In this document: one piece after another, positions 1 through 11,360 of the stretch
How positions within the stretch are numbered: position 1 is the first letter of the stretch
Layout of the letters: every line of letters begins with the position of its first letter
Assembly: GCA_019925095.2 (NCBI GenBank)
Contig: CM034406.1
Location: forward strand, 18,938,888-19,002,887
From: Dendrolimus kikuchii
Taxonomy: Eukaryota; Arthropoda; Insecta; Lepidoptera; Lasiocampidae
Length of the DNA stretch: 64,000 nt
Direction of reading: 5' to 3'
Program-made: the position numbers and the translations under genes
The notes under the pieces: model-generated
Database searches by the model: none
What the model was told of the DNA's origin: nothing
Seen by the model: only the letters and a program-made list of their open reading frames with translations

Positions 1-185
1 TAAAATGAAAACTACTGGGCCAAACTATGTTAAATTTTTAGGAGACCAAATGGCAACTATTCGGCATCACACTAAACAAGAATCACGTAAATCGGATCAT
101 AAATCTCGGAGTAATCGGTGAACATACATAAAAAAACCCGACGAATTGAGAACCTCCTCCTTTATTTCAAGTCGGTTAAAAAACA
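1..185 (+). repeat. RepF dispersed repeat, partial
   Basis: This stretch matches 43770-44255 in order: a segment about 'ccaaactatgtta', an 'aatcacgtaaatcggatcat' segment, and an end reading 'aagtcggtt' followed by A-rich sequence. The left end is cut by the window edge. Class unknown; the shared A-rich end suggests a retroposon 3' end. No coding capacity seen. Confidence 0.6.
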
Positions 186-269
186 AAATACAAGTAGGTG
201 TGACAAAGTTAAGAGGATTTAAACAAAGTCCTGAGTCGTTTCTTAATAGAAGGAACAGAGTCGGTATAT

Positions 270-459
270 TAGTATAGATAATATTATATTATAGAAATGC
301 GAAAGTTTGGATGGGTTTCTGTTGCTCAACCATGCTAGAACGGCTGAAAGGATCTAGATGAAATTTGGCACATACCACATAGACTGCTTATTAATCCCGA
401 AAAATGTACAGTCCCCGTCGGGCAACATTAACGCGACCCAAGCCGCGGGCTAAAGGTAG
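270..459 (+). mobile_element. Degraded Helitron-type element
   Basis: It starts with an ATATTATA-rich segment followed by 'gcgaaagtttggatgg', then 'gatgaaatttggcacatacc', and ends in 'gccgcgggctaaaggtagt'. This layout is typical of lepidopteran non-autonomous Helitrons, whose usual end is a GC-rich hairpin then CTAG|T. Here the CTAG has decayed to GTAG. Non-coding. Boundaries are approximate. Confidence 0.45.
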
Positions 460-591
460 TTGGAAATATTTTTAAGTTCATTTAATCTTATTTAAAAAAA
501 AAACAGTTCAAAAGAGGATACAATACACACACATGCGCACGCGCTCACAAATCCACACCACACCTATAGTATTTGCTAATATCTTCTATAC

Positions 592-1359
592 TAATATTAT
601 AAAGCTGAAGAGTTTGTTTGTTTGTTTAAACGCGCTAATCTCAGGAACCGCTGGTCCGATTTGAAAAATTCTTTCGTTGTTGAATAATACATTTATCGGG
701 GAAGGCTATAGGCTATATTGTATTTTCAAAAAATTAGGGATCCTTACTAAAAGTCCAGTAATGCAACCCGAGTTGTAAAAAAATGACCCGAAAAAATCCT
801 TACACGGCGTGCGCTGCGAAAACTATTGATTATAGAACAAAACAATGTACTACCACTTTGCAGAACATATAATTGTCTACAAAAAATTTCGCGTAACCAT
901 ATGTCTAACTATTGTAGTTATCTCATAATAAGTGTTTTCTTTTATTTTTTTAAATAATTAAAATGCCGTCGCTTCAAAAACTCTTTATTTTGTACCTTGG
1001 TATTAATTCTTGTCAAAATAAATTACTCCATATTCAAGACGAATTCAATACCTTTCTAGAACTTTTGGAATTATTCAATTCGGACGTTTCATTCAAAAGA
1101 TATCGCGATATTTAAAATGTAAGTATTAGTGTTGTAGCCAAATATACTAATATTGTTTGATTGAACGCGCTAATCTCAGGAACTACTGGTCTGATTTGAT
1201 AAATTCTTTCAGTGTTGGATAGCCCATTTATCGAGGAAGGCTATAGGCTATATATCATCACGCTAAGACTAATAGGAGCGGAGCACTAATGAAGAATGTT
1301 TCAAAATCGGAGGGTTTTGAAAGCAAATTCCACGCTGACGACGTCGCGGGCAGAGATAG
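592..1359 (+). mobile_element. Hel1 (Lep1-like) Helitron, long composite form
   Basis: The 5' end is TC after an A, leading to 'ctatactaatattataaagc'. The 3' end is a GC-rich hairpin region (acgacgtcgcgggc) then ATAG|T, a decayed CTAG. The 5' domain (about 592-730, with 'cgcgctaatctcagg') recurs at about 1135-1250, separated by about 400 bp of different sequence. The whole arrangement recurs at 62074-62844 in opposite orientation with nearly equal length (768 and 771 bp), so the composite itself has moved. No Rep/helicase gene: non-autonomous. Confidence 0.8.
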
Positions 1360-1798
1360 TGTACTAATATACATAGTACGCATGTGTAAATGACTTTGTT
1401 AACTATACTGCATACACTTATGTTTAGCTATACAATATTGATTTTTTGTTCCTTAGTTGCGTGTGTAGTGCCTACTACAATTTATATAGACCCAGCAATT
1501 CTTAAGAAAATGTACCGAGTAATATATTGAACCTATAACCGGTTTTATCTAATATCTTGCAGGCACCATAACCGTCCCGGAATTGTTGGCAGTAAAGGCT
1601 CAGCAGCTGAAATTAAACCTTGCCCTAACCAAATCGTTGTTCCCTGTCGATAAATAACTCGGGAGCCCTCAACAGCATACCCGTCTCGTAAACTCCTTGC
1701 CCTAATAATGTTTGGCGTTTATTACGGGGTACGCGATTACCCAGCTTCCCAGTTTTACGTAGGGTTGGCAGAATATCCGGTTTATAAAAAAAATACAG

Positions 1799-2008
1799 TT
1801 TTTTATTGATTGAGAACAGCAGACACGCTGACGGCCTACATGATGGTAAGTGCTTACCGTCGCCTATAGACATTTGCAACACCCAAGGTGCTGTCAATGT
1901 GCAGCTGGCGTTGAAGTGGGGACTGGAACCGGCCACCTAATACCGGAACACAACGCAAAACGGCATACTCAAGACCAGGACGTCAAATGCCCTACTACCT
2001 GAGACTAT
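1799..2008 (-). repeat. RepA retroposon, old truncated copy
   Basis: The T-rich left end represents the poly(A) tail. It is followed by the RepA landmarks 'cagcagacacgctgacggcc', 'cgcctatagacatttgcaac' and 'ccggaacacaac'. It is diverged, and it stops before the GC-rich 5' end found in full copies. Confidence 0.75.
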
Positions 2009-2387
2009 AAAATACGAAGTACAACTACAGTGATAGATATATCTATTTATAATTTATTGCTTGACATTTTATTAAGTAAATAATTAAATAAATAATAAGA
2101 TAAATATATTATAATAGAATTTGTAAGCTTAATACTTAATACTTTAATACTTATACATAATTATTCATGCCGAAAGGCGGAATTTGGAGAGCTGTACTTT
2201 GTTAAATTTAACACCTTTTGTATACCCATTTTCGCATTAAATAAATTGAATTGAATTCTACTTCAATTCAAATTCTGCCGCCGATATTTTATTGCAGTAA
2301 AGCATCTTGTAAAAAAAATATATCTAATTTCATTTTAGATTTAGTGCTAATAACAATAAGACTTAAAAAGAGTTAAATCTGAAACGT

Positions 2388-2500
2388 TATGAATGTCAAA
2401 GGAGCAAGTGAGGTGTGTAAGAATAAGCCTGAATGGCGCTCAGTTGTTCGTGCCTACCTCGCAAGGGAACTGGCGTGAAGTTATGTATGTATGTGTGTAA
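2388..2500 (+). mobile_element. LINE-T 3' end, strongly 5'-truncated
   Basis: It encodes the end of the LINE-T protein (ASEVCKNKPEWRSVVRAY-like) up to TGA, then tails off in ATGT units. 'gaaacgt' precedes it at 2381-2387 and recurs just after the tail, a possible short TSD. About 110 bp survive of a multi-kilobase LINE. Confidence 0.75.
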
Positions 2501-3463
2501 ATTGGAAACGTACATAAATTACACCAGCCAGTCAATTTGGTTCATACACTCTCAAAATTTTGAGGGTGTATAGACTAAACTGACATCTAAATACATAAGA
2601 ATACATGGGTCTGGTCAAAAGCACATACCACTCTTTATTTTTTGTGGGCCAGTTAGCAAGCTACATGACATTATGACTTTGGAATCATTATATTGTTTTT
2701 GACATCAGTGGTTCGTTGTTTTTTTTAATCATCCTATTCCCATAATCACCTCATCGTTAGGATATGTATTATTTGAATAAGGCAATTTAATATTTGTACG
2801 CCTTTTGGATAATGATATGTTAAATTAATTATAATTTACGACCTGTTTATCGATATAGCATGTCATAAGCAAATAAAATTTCAATGTAATTTATATTAAG
2901 AATTAATTACGCAGTTCCAGTTAATTAAAAAAAAATATTATGAAACATGTGTTGCTATTTAGATGACAACCCTAATTATATCCGGTTCCCGGGTGTACGC
3001 CTATGTAGCGCTTTTTACGACCGGTTTACGGCCTCTTATCCGGCACTCGGCGCTCAATTGCTTCAATATCAACGATACGAGACGTTCATATAAGGCCGGT
3101 TTATATTGACGGTGGGTAGAGTGCAAAATCAATTCATTGTTGATTTTTCTACCTTCACTAATAAATCAGGCTTTACGATTCATCATGTTGAGCTATGACC
3201 ATTGTAGAGCTACACTTGCTTCGTTTTTTTTATTTACTGCATGTTACATTGTACATTTGTTTATTTATTTATGCTAGTGTAATGTATTCTTGTTTGTGTT
3301 GTAGTTGTAAATAAATGTTTTTTTCTTTTTTTTTTCATTTGGCTACGGAACCTTAAAAATAGCTACTCAATTTGCGTTGAACCTCAGTTTTTTAGAATAT
3401 TCCACTTCCTAAATTTTTTACGACTTTGGAAGTTACGACACAATTTTTTCGAATTTGGAAGTA
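2501..3463. other. No gene recognised; AT-rich
   Basis: No reading frame or RNA gene could be supported. Around 3215-3345 the sequence reaches 'gtaaataaatg' followed by a long T/CT tract. This resembles the tails of RepH at 39047, 52299 and 54582, so a worn retroposon end is possible. Confidence 0.4.
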
Positions 3464-3665
3464 TATCCCCAAATTAAGCAAGTTACGCTTGTGTTATGGG
3501 TAATATACAACGGACTACTCTGGGGCCGATCCCAGACACCCAGACCATAGTAAATAACGGAGAAAATACGTTTCTGAAATTTACTATACCAGGAATCGAA
3601 CCCGGAGCCTCTGCGTTGCAGTGAGGTAGGCCGGCAAAGGCTTAGCCCGCTCAACCACAGAGGCC
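3464..3665 (-). repeat. SINE1 (tRNA-derived)
   Basis: Read on the minus strand it starts 'ggcctctgtggttgagcggg', containing a perfect pol III box A (TGGTTGAGCGG). Box B is GGTTCGATTCC. The SINE1 body follows, with 'ttactatggtctgggtgtct' and 'aacttgcttaatttgggg'. The 3' ATT-repeat tail is missing. It lies 62 bp left of the large inverted-repeat element. Confidence 0.88.
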
Positions 3666-3727
3666 GTCAATTAAGTTTTACAGTAATAATAACACCAGTA
3701 CATAAGTTAGAAGAAAGCATAGTAAAT

Positions 3728-3859
3728 ATTTGCCTCTTTACACTATCTATGGTCTAAGACTTACCCATTTGTCCTTGGTTTTATACCTTTCTCTTTCACT
3801 CACCAGCATGACATCTCTTTCCTTGATATGATAGATGTCAGATAGCTGTCAATTCATAT
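3728..3859 (+). repeat. Left terminal inverted repeat (132 bp)
   Basis: Every base pairs with 8573-8704 read in reverse complement. Identity ends at 3859/8573, where the left side continues 'gcattgtaaaa' and the right side's complement continues 'agtcttcc'. Confidence 0.95.
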
Positions 3860-6800
3860 GCATTGTAAAATTTTGCCGGTAAAACATTGCAAAATTTGTA
3901 AATTATTTCAAAGTGTTAAAACTATTCAATATTAATAGAATTTTGAAGTGTTGACAACACAGTGCCAAGAAAATAATATAGTACTTCATTATAACACTTA
4001 CCATTCGTCTTTTAATTGTGTTATAATAAGTACAAACTACGACAAGTAAGTGTTCCAAGTGGAATGTGCAACATTCGAAATCTTTAAGCCTTTGGTGATT
4101 TCTGTTATTACGAGCACATCGAGTGAAACCAATTACGATAAATTATCTTCGTTTCTCAAGTTCGGACGAAGGGGGAAGTATTTTGCTTTATTCTACTGAA
4201 CATGAGATGTAAGTACAATTACGAGTTTTCAAACAGGATTGAACTTGTTTTAACACCTAACTGAAAATCTCAGTAGGGGAAATAAAACACCGAGGTTAGT
4301 AAACCGGTTGTTTACTTAAGCTAACCAAGAGTTAGTGTCAAAAATTAAATTGATTTTTAATTAATATGATTGAAAGGACATTTATCACAAACTTGTCTTG
4401 CTAATAGTGTTGTACTAAGACATAACATTTGTCATTTCACTGTAAAAGAAGACCACTTATCGGTGCAGAACCATTGTGGACAAATTTGTTTTTTATAATA
4501 TTCTAGAACAATGACAATTTCTGAACAAAGGCTATAGCTGGATAAACATCCAGCTGCTGCTGGCTGAAGTTGAACAGCTTCTTTAATTCAGTGATAAAAC
4601 ACTGGGGTGTGTATAGATAGTCGGCCCATTTATTTATTATTTGAGATATAAAGATAACTTTGGGTGGTTATAGCCTTCTAACCTATATTAAAGAAAGTTT
4701 GGATCTGTTCATGGTACATAGATGTGCCATGTGACTATAACCCACCTGAACATTGGTCTTGTAAACGAGGGCTTGTAAATTAAGTCCTCACAGGAGGCAC
4801 CACAACTGATTTTCACCAAAGCCTAGTAATTTTTACATTACTTATTGACAGGATTAATAAAGTCAGTGGGACCAATGTCCCATAATTAAATATTAGAGAC
4901 TACATTGCAAATTATTTGTAGTCAAGACTATATTTTTGTCCTGATGTTGTACAACTTATTAAAGCATCATTGAGTGGCTTACAAGGGTGATTAAAATTTA
5001 AAGACAAGTACGTACTTTAAGTTAAAAAGTAACACATCTAATGTCTTATATGACAAGTGATCTAAGCCTTACTAATTATACAGCCAAGCCTATAAATCTT
5101 AGTGTAAATTGTTTAGACTACACAATACACATAATGAGAAAAGAGATAGTTCACCTATTAAAAGTAGTGAATATAACAGACTCCATCCAAAGAGCTGCAT
5201 TCAGATGGTTTTTGATAAAGAAGTCAGATGTTGATTTCTGCCCTCTTGGACCTCAGAGGTCTCAATTCATATGTAATATATTGTAAAACATTTTATATTA
5301 CAAATAAAGAGATTAATTAAAGTTAAGACACATTGGTTAGTGACAACAAACATTCAACAGGCATATTTTCACTTACCAATAGCTAAACCTCATCCGGACA
5401 TTCCTCCGAGTGGTTTATAGCAAGATTTTCAGCAAACATTTAGTTACACATTACAATAAGTAATTGTATTAATTACATATAAGAGAGCAGGGGTTAAAAC
5501 AACAGCTTATCATCTTACTATTATAATAACATAAGAGATAGTTTGATTAATCTTAAGACAGCAAAGTAGTGGTCTATTTGTATACTAATTTTAAACCTTA
5601 TTTATACAAACTTATAATATCATAAGTGTCTATGCTATGAGACTGTGACATTCTGTAAGATGATAAGAAGTATCTCAATTGATGTTTAAAGACTGGAAAC
5701 TCCCCTCTTTATTGCTCTTGCTTTGTGGCTTAACATTTGGCACAAAAATATTTGCTATTATAGCAAATTGGATTGCAGAAATCCTATAGACACCATATCC
5801 AGTTACTCTAGAATCAGTCAGGACGGAAGGTCCTTGATTCTCAAGTTGCAGAAACTCTGAGAATGTTCGATACGAGGATGGCATATAAGTTATCAAAAAG
5901 TCTATCTTACAATTGCCATCATGTGAGCATTAAATCTCAGGTGTGATCAAATTATTTGCTCCAATGTCTAAGGTCTGTTTTCCTATTGTTATAACTGTCT
6001 GGGACACCAGGCGAGGCAGAGTGAAATTGTCCTAAAAACCATAACTAAAAATAACATTTCTGATTTCAAACATGTGGAATAGATATATTACTACTCCTAA
6101 AGGGGTTATGACTAAATTGAGATTTTGCATACTATGCAATTTTAAAGAATTGGCTTCACAATCACTATGCAAATGTTCCTAAAATTATTCAAACAGAGCA
6201 GGCCAAGAGGGAATATCTAACCCTACTGTTTAGCAAGACCTGAAATAAAGTTGATCAAAGGAGAGCAGGGCTCAGAACCAGTACTCAAATAGCTGTATTA
6301 TTCAGTCTTTTGACCTCAAATTCAGGTTGAGGTGCTCAGCTAAACAGGATTTGCTCACTGATTGGAAAGTGGGCCTGTAACCAATTTCTTGGAGTTCAAA
6401 GAGGAACGAGATGTATACTATGTTTGTAAGAATAAATAGTCAGTGTATGACTCAAAGAGGTGCATATTGTACATACATGGTGAGAAAAGGACGTAATCCC
6501 TTTACCTAAAAAAGTAAATAAATAAAGATGCTTACCATATTGTTGAATCTCACAGAACAATGGAGCATAACTCTCTTTCTCTGCCACTTAGCTCTCGGGG
6601 AAGCTAAACTGAACGAGAAGCCAGATGCCAAATGGTCCTAAAGTTCTGAAGTGGCTTCTTCTGCTCCAGGCCATGAAGGCTATGTTCAAAATTTGGAGCG
6701 TCCAAGGCATGAACTTATTTTCATCAAAGTATGTGATGAATGGCCCCAGACAGGTGTGCTCATTTTTCTACAATGTATTCGGTAGAAATGAGACTTTCGG

Positions 6801-7767
6801 CTGGGCTTGGCAATTTTCCCCACCCAGCCTAATAGAATACTGTCTTACTTGAACCAGGTTAAAGGAAATTTCCTTTTATTAATACCAGAATAGACCAAGG
6901 GCTTTCGGAGGCCAAACTTGAAAGCAAAGATTATTAACAATTCTCATTTAAGACAGGAGGAAGATCTCAGTAGATGGACAGACAGACAGATTGCCCCTTT
7001 TTGCTTAAAAAGTTAGAGTTTGAATGATCAAGTCTCTTACTGAATCACAAATGGCAAGACTTATCAAAGTAGTTGGCAGACACCTACTTAATAATACTTA
7101 CAACTACAATTACTATATATCTACAATAGACATTGCCAAAAATAAATTTTAAAAGGCTATCATATATTACTAGTTCTTAAGTTTTTTGAAATGGTGTAAA
7201 TTAAAGTGTTTTCTATCTATCATATAATAACATTATCAGAGATGTAAGATGATCATCAAATACTTAAGACCATTTCACTTGTTAAACCAGAAATTTAAAA
7301 TGCTATTTGTCTAGAATATTAGCATTTCTATTTGACAAAATTAAAATAAATAAATAAAATTATATATATATAAGTATATATAATTTCATATTAGTAGCTG
7401 GATAGTCACTACTATTACTTGCCTCAGGCTGTAGAATCTATGATCTGTTGACACCAGGGCATCCCCAGACAATCAAAACAATCGGCTGGTAGCCACAACT
7501 TTGTGTAATAACAAGATTATAAATAAAATAATAAGCAGTCTAGCTGGATGTTACGGAAACACCGAAATTATTGTTTTGTCCTGTAACACACATTAAACAT
7601 TTTATAACAGTATCTGAAAGGTCAAAAAGCCTAGATAGAGAATGAGTACAAGTTTATACATTTCTATCATTATCTTGAAAGATAAAAATTGCTTAAAGAA
7701 CCATAATTACTGTTTTCAGAGACATTGTATATAATATTTTTTGTAAATATACAATATAGTACTCTAT

Positions 7768-7786
7768 AAAAAAAAGGGGGGGGGGG
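7768..7786 (+). repeat. A8-G11 homopolymer junction
   Basis: Eight A are followed by eleven G, the longest G run I noticed in the window. It lies inside the inverted-repeat element. It may be a slippage product; its length may also be affected by sequencing. Confidence 0.8.
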
Positions 7787-8451
7787 AGAGATTAATACTA
7801 CTCTACATATATATCTATTAGCTAGATGTTGATACAAGATGTTAGTTATAAAATGACCAGTACAAGAGATATTAGAGGAATCTTATAAGTATTGAAACAT
7901 ACAGATGTTTCTATTAATGATATCAGACCTAGTCAAGATTAGCTATAAACTAATTTTAGTTATTATTAAGGCTCTTTAGTTATGTTTACCTTTAGGTTTT
8001 CCATTTTTAATGGAAGATTCATAAGATAAGTTCTTTACCAAGGAACCTTGAGATCTTATCATCTAATCAACATTTTCTTTAAAATAATAATTGATTTCAG
8101 ATAGGAGGATTATTATTTTTTCTTTCTTTATTGTACACAAAGTAGTTACATATAAAACTACAGAGAGTGGTGATGTACCAAAACAAGATTAACAACTCCA
8201 AAGAGAGTTTTCTTCCAGCAAACCTAGGGAGACAGGGAGAGACTATTATCCATATAATAATATAAATCAATATTGTTGGAAATTGATAAATTGTGAGGTT
8301 ATTAGTATTAATTTTTTTTATTTTCCTTCACAGACAAATTAAAATTCTTAAAGTAAATCGGATATACTTTGAGAAATATTTTAAATCTCTAATCATCATA
8401 TGCATTGTATTACTTGTGTTTTCACCAGCAGATAACAAACAGGTCTTCTAA

Positions 8452-8558
8452 CAACACTGTGTGTCGACAGAGACACATAATATAACTGTTTTGCATTCCA
8501 ACAAAACAGGTATTATGTGTTGACTGAGACACACAGTGTTGCAGCAAGTTTCTTGCTG
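8452..8558. repeat. Nested hairpins beside the right TIR
   Basis: CAACACTGTGTGTC (8452) pairs with GACACACAGTGTTG (ending 8541). Inside, 'gacacataata' pairs with 'tattatgtgt', and CTGTTTTG pairs with CAAAACAG around the loop 'cattccaa'. A second hairpin, CAGCAAG-ttt-CTTGCTG, abuts at 8542-8558. The outer flanks 'caccagca' (about 8423) and 'tgctggtg' (8554) also pair. Confidence 0.85.
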
Positions 8559-8572
8559 GTGTGTGGAAGACT

Positions 8573-8704
8573 ATATGAATTGACAGCTATCTGACATCTA
8601 TCATATCAAGGAAAGAGATGTCATGCTGGTGAGTGAAAGAGAAAGGTATAAAACCAAGGACAAATGGGTAAGTCTTAGACCATAGATAGTGTAAAGAGGC
8701 AAAT
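8573..8704 (-). repeat. Right terminal inverted repeat (132 bp)
   Basis: Exact reverse complement of 3728-3859. The element ends GGCAAAT at 8704 and the flank continues 'cagtgcttattcc'. Confidence 0.95.
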
Positions 8705-9204
8705 CAGTGCTTATTCCAAACCAATTTTGAAGCGAAACTATTCAGCGTTATTGGATGGCAGGGCGTGCCAGTGGCGGTGGTTAATGGCGCGAAAGTAAAT
8801 TATGGCGGGAAACGCCATTTTACCGTGCCGTGCTGTGCTGTGCCATGATAATCGTGACACGGCAATTTGATTTTGGAATGATCCGACATTCGAATTTATT
8901 GAAATTGAAAATTAAACCTTATTCTTTTTTTTAAACATACTGGTTTTTGGGCTAACTTATTTGGTCCTTTAAGGTACTTCTGTTCGTAAAGATTTAAAGC
9001 AAAATGTTTTCAATGCTTCTTGTAGTAATTTTATCAACGTCTTTCAATGGATATCCACTATTGGAATAGAAAGCACACTTCAAAGCACCACATTATCTTG
9101 ATTCTCCGCTTTCCTCGACTAATCTATATTATCACCCTTGAGCAGGTTTATCGGTTTCCGTTCATGGGGCTAAACAAGAGTGTTGTGTCTTTGCTGTCGT
9201 ATTT
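8705..9204. other. No gene recognised
   Basis: Single-copy-looking sequence with a GC-richer patch (about 8750-8870) containing short 'gtgccgtgctgtgctgtgcc' repeats. No ORF or known repeat supported. Confidence 0.4.
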
Positions 9205-9450
9205 TTAAATTTATTACTGCAGTACAGCGGACGTTCTGTCGCACCACCTGATGGAAAGTAGTAACCATCGCGTATAGACATTTGAAACACTAGAGTTAGT
9301 GCCAATAAGCTGCTAGTCTCGAAGGGAGGACTGGGACCAGGCCACTAATGCCGGAACACAACTCAAGGTTGTTATGACAGCCTACTGCAGATCCGGGGTG
9401 GTAATTTATCCAAACGGACAAATGCTCTGGCTGGCCGCCAGACCGCAGGA
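9205..9450 (-). repeat. RepA, degraded copy
   Basis: Landmarks in order: 'ttattactgcag', 'cacctgatggaaag', 'accatcgcgtatagacattt', 'actaatgccggaacacaact', 'aaggttgttatg', 'cgccagaccgcaggaa'. It carries many substitutions and lacks the terminal CCGTGCAGG. Confidence 0.75.
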
Positions 9451-9613
9451 ATTAATAATAAAATAAGCATACGGTGAAATCGATTGTCTTTTGCGTGCTG
9501 TTTTCTTAAAAAAAAAAAATGTATTTTTAGCATATTATTCCTCTTAACATCAAGTCACAGATAATTCAAAGATTAAAAACAATTGCCAATATCAGTGATA
9601 ATATAACAGGTCC

Positions 9614-9951
9614 AGGAGAGCCAGGAAGTTGATAGGCAACGACCAGCTATTCAATGACAAAATACAAAGTTTCGAATATCGCCGCAGGGTTGCCAGCTTA
9701 TGTGTGCATTGGAGCTTTTCAATCTTATCCCGCCGTCTCCCTTCCATCATCGGACAACCAGACGCGCTGGCATGCGGCACCGCTATATGGTGGACATACC
9801 ACCTACACGAACAAAGCGCTTTGAGTGCATCTTCATTATGTGCACCGCGAAGGAGTGGAACTCACTGCTGGAGTCTGTTTTTCCCGAAACCTACAACCTG
9901 GGTTTCTTTAAGTCCCGTGTGAATAAGTACCTTCTAGGTAAGCGTGCTTGA
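9614..9951 (+). pseudogene. LINE reverse transcriptase C-terminus, frameshifted
   Basis: The first frame reads RARKLIGNDQLFNDKIQ and YRRRVASLCV. After about 9715 the match moves to another frame, reading LELFNLIPPSPFHHRTTRR, then AKEWNSLLESVFP and GFFKSRVNKYLLGKRA with a stop. This is the familiar arthropod LINE ORF2 tail (ASLCVFYRLYHGECS...LP..VFP..Y..G.FK type) with one frameshift and a small loss at the join. No catalytic RT motifs remain. An A-rich end follows near 10013. Confidence 0.75.
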
Positions 9952-10026
9952 TCTTAGACCATATCTCTGCTCAAAATCGAGCGAGATAATGATCAAACGC
10001 AAACCTATACATTAAAAAAACATGCC

Positions 10027-10260
10027 TTTTTTTATTGCATGAGATCAGCAGACAGGCAGACGGCCCACTTAACGGAAAGCAGTTACCATCGCCTATGGAC
10101 ATCTGCACCACCAAAGTCGCTCCAAATGCGCTGCTGCTCTCTTAAGGGAGACTGGAACCTGGTCACTAATGCCGGAACACAACTCATGGTTGTTAAGGCG
10201 ACATACTTTAGACCAGGGGTGGTAGCCATCCAGTCGGGCAAATACCCTACCACCTGGCCT
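10027..10260 (-). repeat. RepA, missing its 5' part
   Basis: T7 at the left (poly(A) on the minus strand) is followed by the intact RepA 3' part, including 'cagacaggcagacggcccac'. It stops at 'taccacctggcc', about 75 bp short of a full copy. Confidence 0.85.
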
Positions 10261-10708
10261 AGCCTTTTATTGTCCTTTTTAGTTTTATGTGAGACTGTCA
10301 CAAACTTAGAAGTCATATAGGTACCTATATGACTTTTAACCTTTGGCAGCTTCTCTACATACCTATACGTACATTCTATCCCGTGAGTCTAAGTCTTGTG
10401 ATGCTTAGCAATAAAACAACTTGAAACCTTCTTATAAAGTACTAGTGATGCCCCTTATTGTTAGTGTCAGCCGCGTCTAATATGAATTATTAACCCTAAC
10501 CGGTACCGGTATTTCCTAAAAGCTCATCGGTATTGACCGGTTCTATTAAACGCAGAATGTATATTTTCCGTAGTATCTTCCCCATTACAGTGGGGGCAGA
10601 CAGGCTACCTGTCGCGACGCAGTGACGTCATCGGTGTTACCAGATAACTTACTTTTCCGATACTTTCATACAAAAACAGCCATCATCTATTTCTATACTC
10701 TATACCAA

Positions 10709-10906
10709 TCTATACTAATATTATAAAGACGTAAAGTTTGTGTTTGTGATGTTGTAGGGGTAATCTCTGGATCTGCTAAACCGATTTTAAAAATTCTTTT
10801 ACTGTTCGAAAGCTACGTTAACAGGGAGTGTCATAGGCTATATAACATGACGCTATATACCACGCGAGCGGGACAGAGAGCGGGTGAAACCGCGCCGGGC
10901 CGCTAG
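10709..10906 (+). mobile_element. Hel4: short Helitron-type element
   Basis: Begins TCTATACTAATATTATAAAG directly after an A and ends 'gccgggccgCTAG' directly before a T. This gives the A|T target, 5'-TC and CTAG-3' signature of Helitrons. 198 bp, non-coding. The body differs from Hel1 after the first 20 bases. Confidence 0.75.
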
Positions 10907-10911
10907 TATTA

Positions 10912-11100
10912 TAATAAAGATTTGTATTTTGTATGTTTGTAACGAATAAACTCAAAAACTACTAGACCTATTTAAAAAAAATCTTTCACCATTAGAATGC
11001 TACATTATTCCTGAGTAACATACGCTATATTTAATTTAAATAATCGGGTTCTAAATTTGTTTCAAAGCAGGACAACGTCAGCCGGAATTGCTTGTTTAGA
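10912..11100 (+). mobile_element. Helitron-like remnant
   Basis: 'gtttgtaacgaataaactca', 'aaactactagacctattt' and an end region 'caacgtcagccggaattgct' followed by TTAG resemble the Hel3 group. The ends have decayed. Confidence 0.4.
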
Positions 11101-11263
11101 ATAAAAAGATCTAATTTTGGTAAATATTATTGTTTTGGATTATTATAGTTTTATAGGTTATATGTGTGTATTAAAATATTGTAAAGATCTTCAATTATAG
11201 TCTTATTTTTGAAACAGTCAGTCAAAATCAAAATATATGCAAATTGTCGATTAGAATTTTAAG

Positions 11264-11360
11264 GGTTGTCCGGAAGAGATCACTATAAAGTTTATAGCGA
11301 TCTCTTCTGGACAACCGTTGGACAGACTTAAAGTTTATAGTATAAACGTTAAGTCTGTCC
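11264..11360. repeat. Two consecutive fold-back hairpins
   Basis: 'ggttgtccggaagagatc' (11264) pairs with 'gatctcttctggacaacc' (ending 11316). Three bases later 'ggacagacttaa' pairs with 'ttaagtctgtcc' (ending 11360), with an inner GTTTATA/TATAAAC stem. The first arm resembles the RepD core (ggttgcctg.aagagatcgc) joined to its own inverse. Confidence 0.8.

Larger units (their letters stand above)
3728..8704. mobile_element. 4,977 bp DNA element with perfect 132 bp terminal inverted repeats
   Basis: The 132 bases at 3728-3859 are the exact reverse complement of 8573-8704, starting ATTTGCCTCTTTAC and ending AATTCATAT at the inner edge. This is typical of a DNA transposon or fold-back element. 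Long TIRs occur in Mutator-like and several other superfamilies, but I could not assign one. No ORF exceeds about 81 codons and no DDE transposase motif was recognised, so it looks non-autonomous. The interior is AT-rich and lacks the RepA, LINE-T and SINE copies that fill the rest of the window. No clear TSD: AAAT or AT are possible but ambiguous because they overlap the TIR ends. Identical TIRs suggest recent activity or gene conversion. Confidence 0.85.

Noticed and set aside
3721..3731. TA or TTAA target duplication for the 5 kb element (mariner or piggyBac assignment)
   Set aside because: The flanks read AAAT|ATTTGCC and GGCAAAT|CAG; neither a TA nor a TTAA duplication fits, and longer TSDs do not match.
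5041..5286. 81-codon open frame inside the 5 kb inverted-repeat element
   Set aside because: Length is unremarkable for AT-rich DNA and no domain is recognisable. I could not link it to a transposase.
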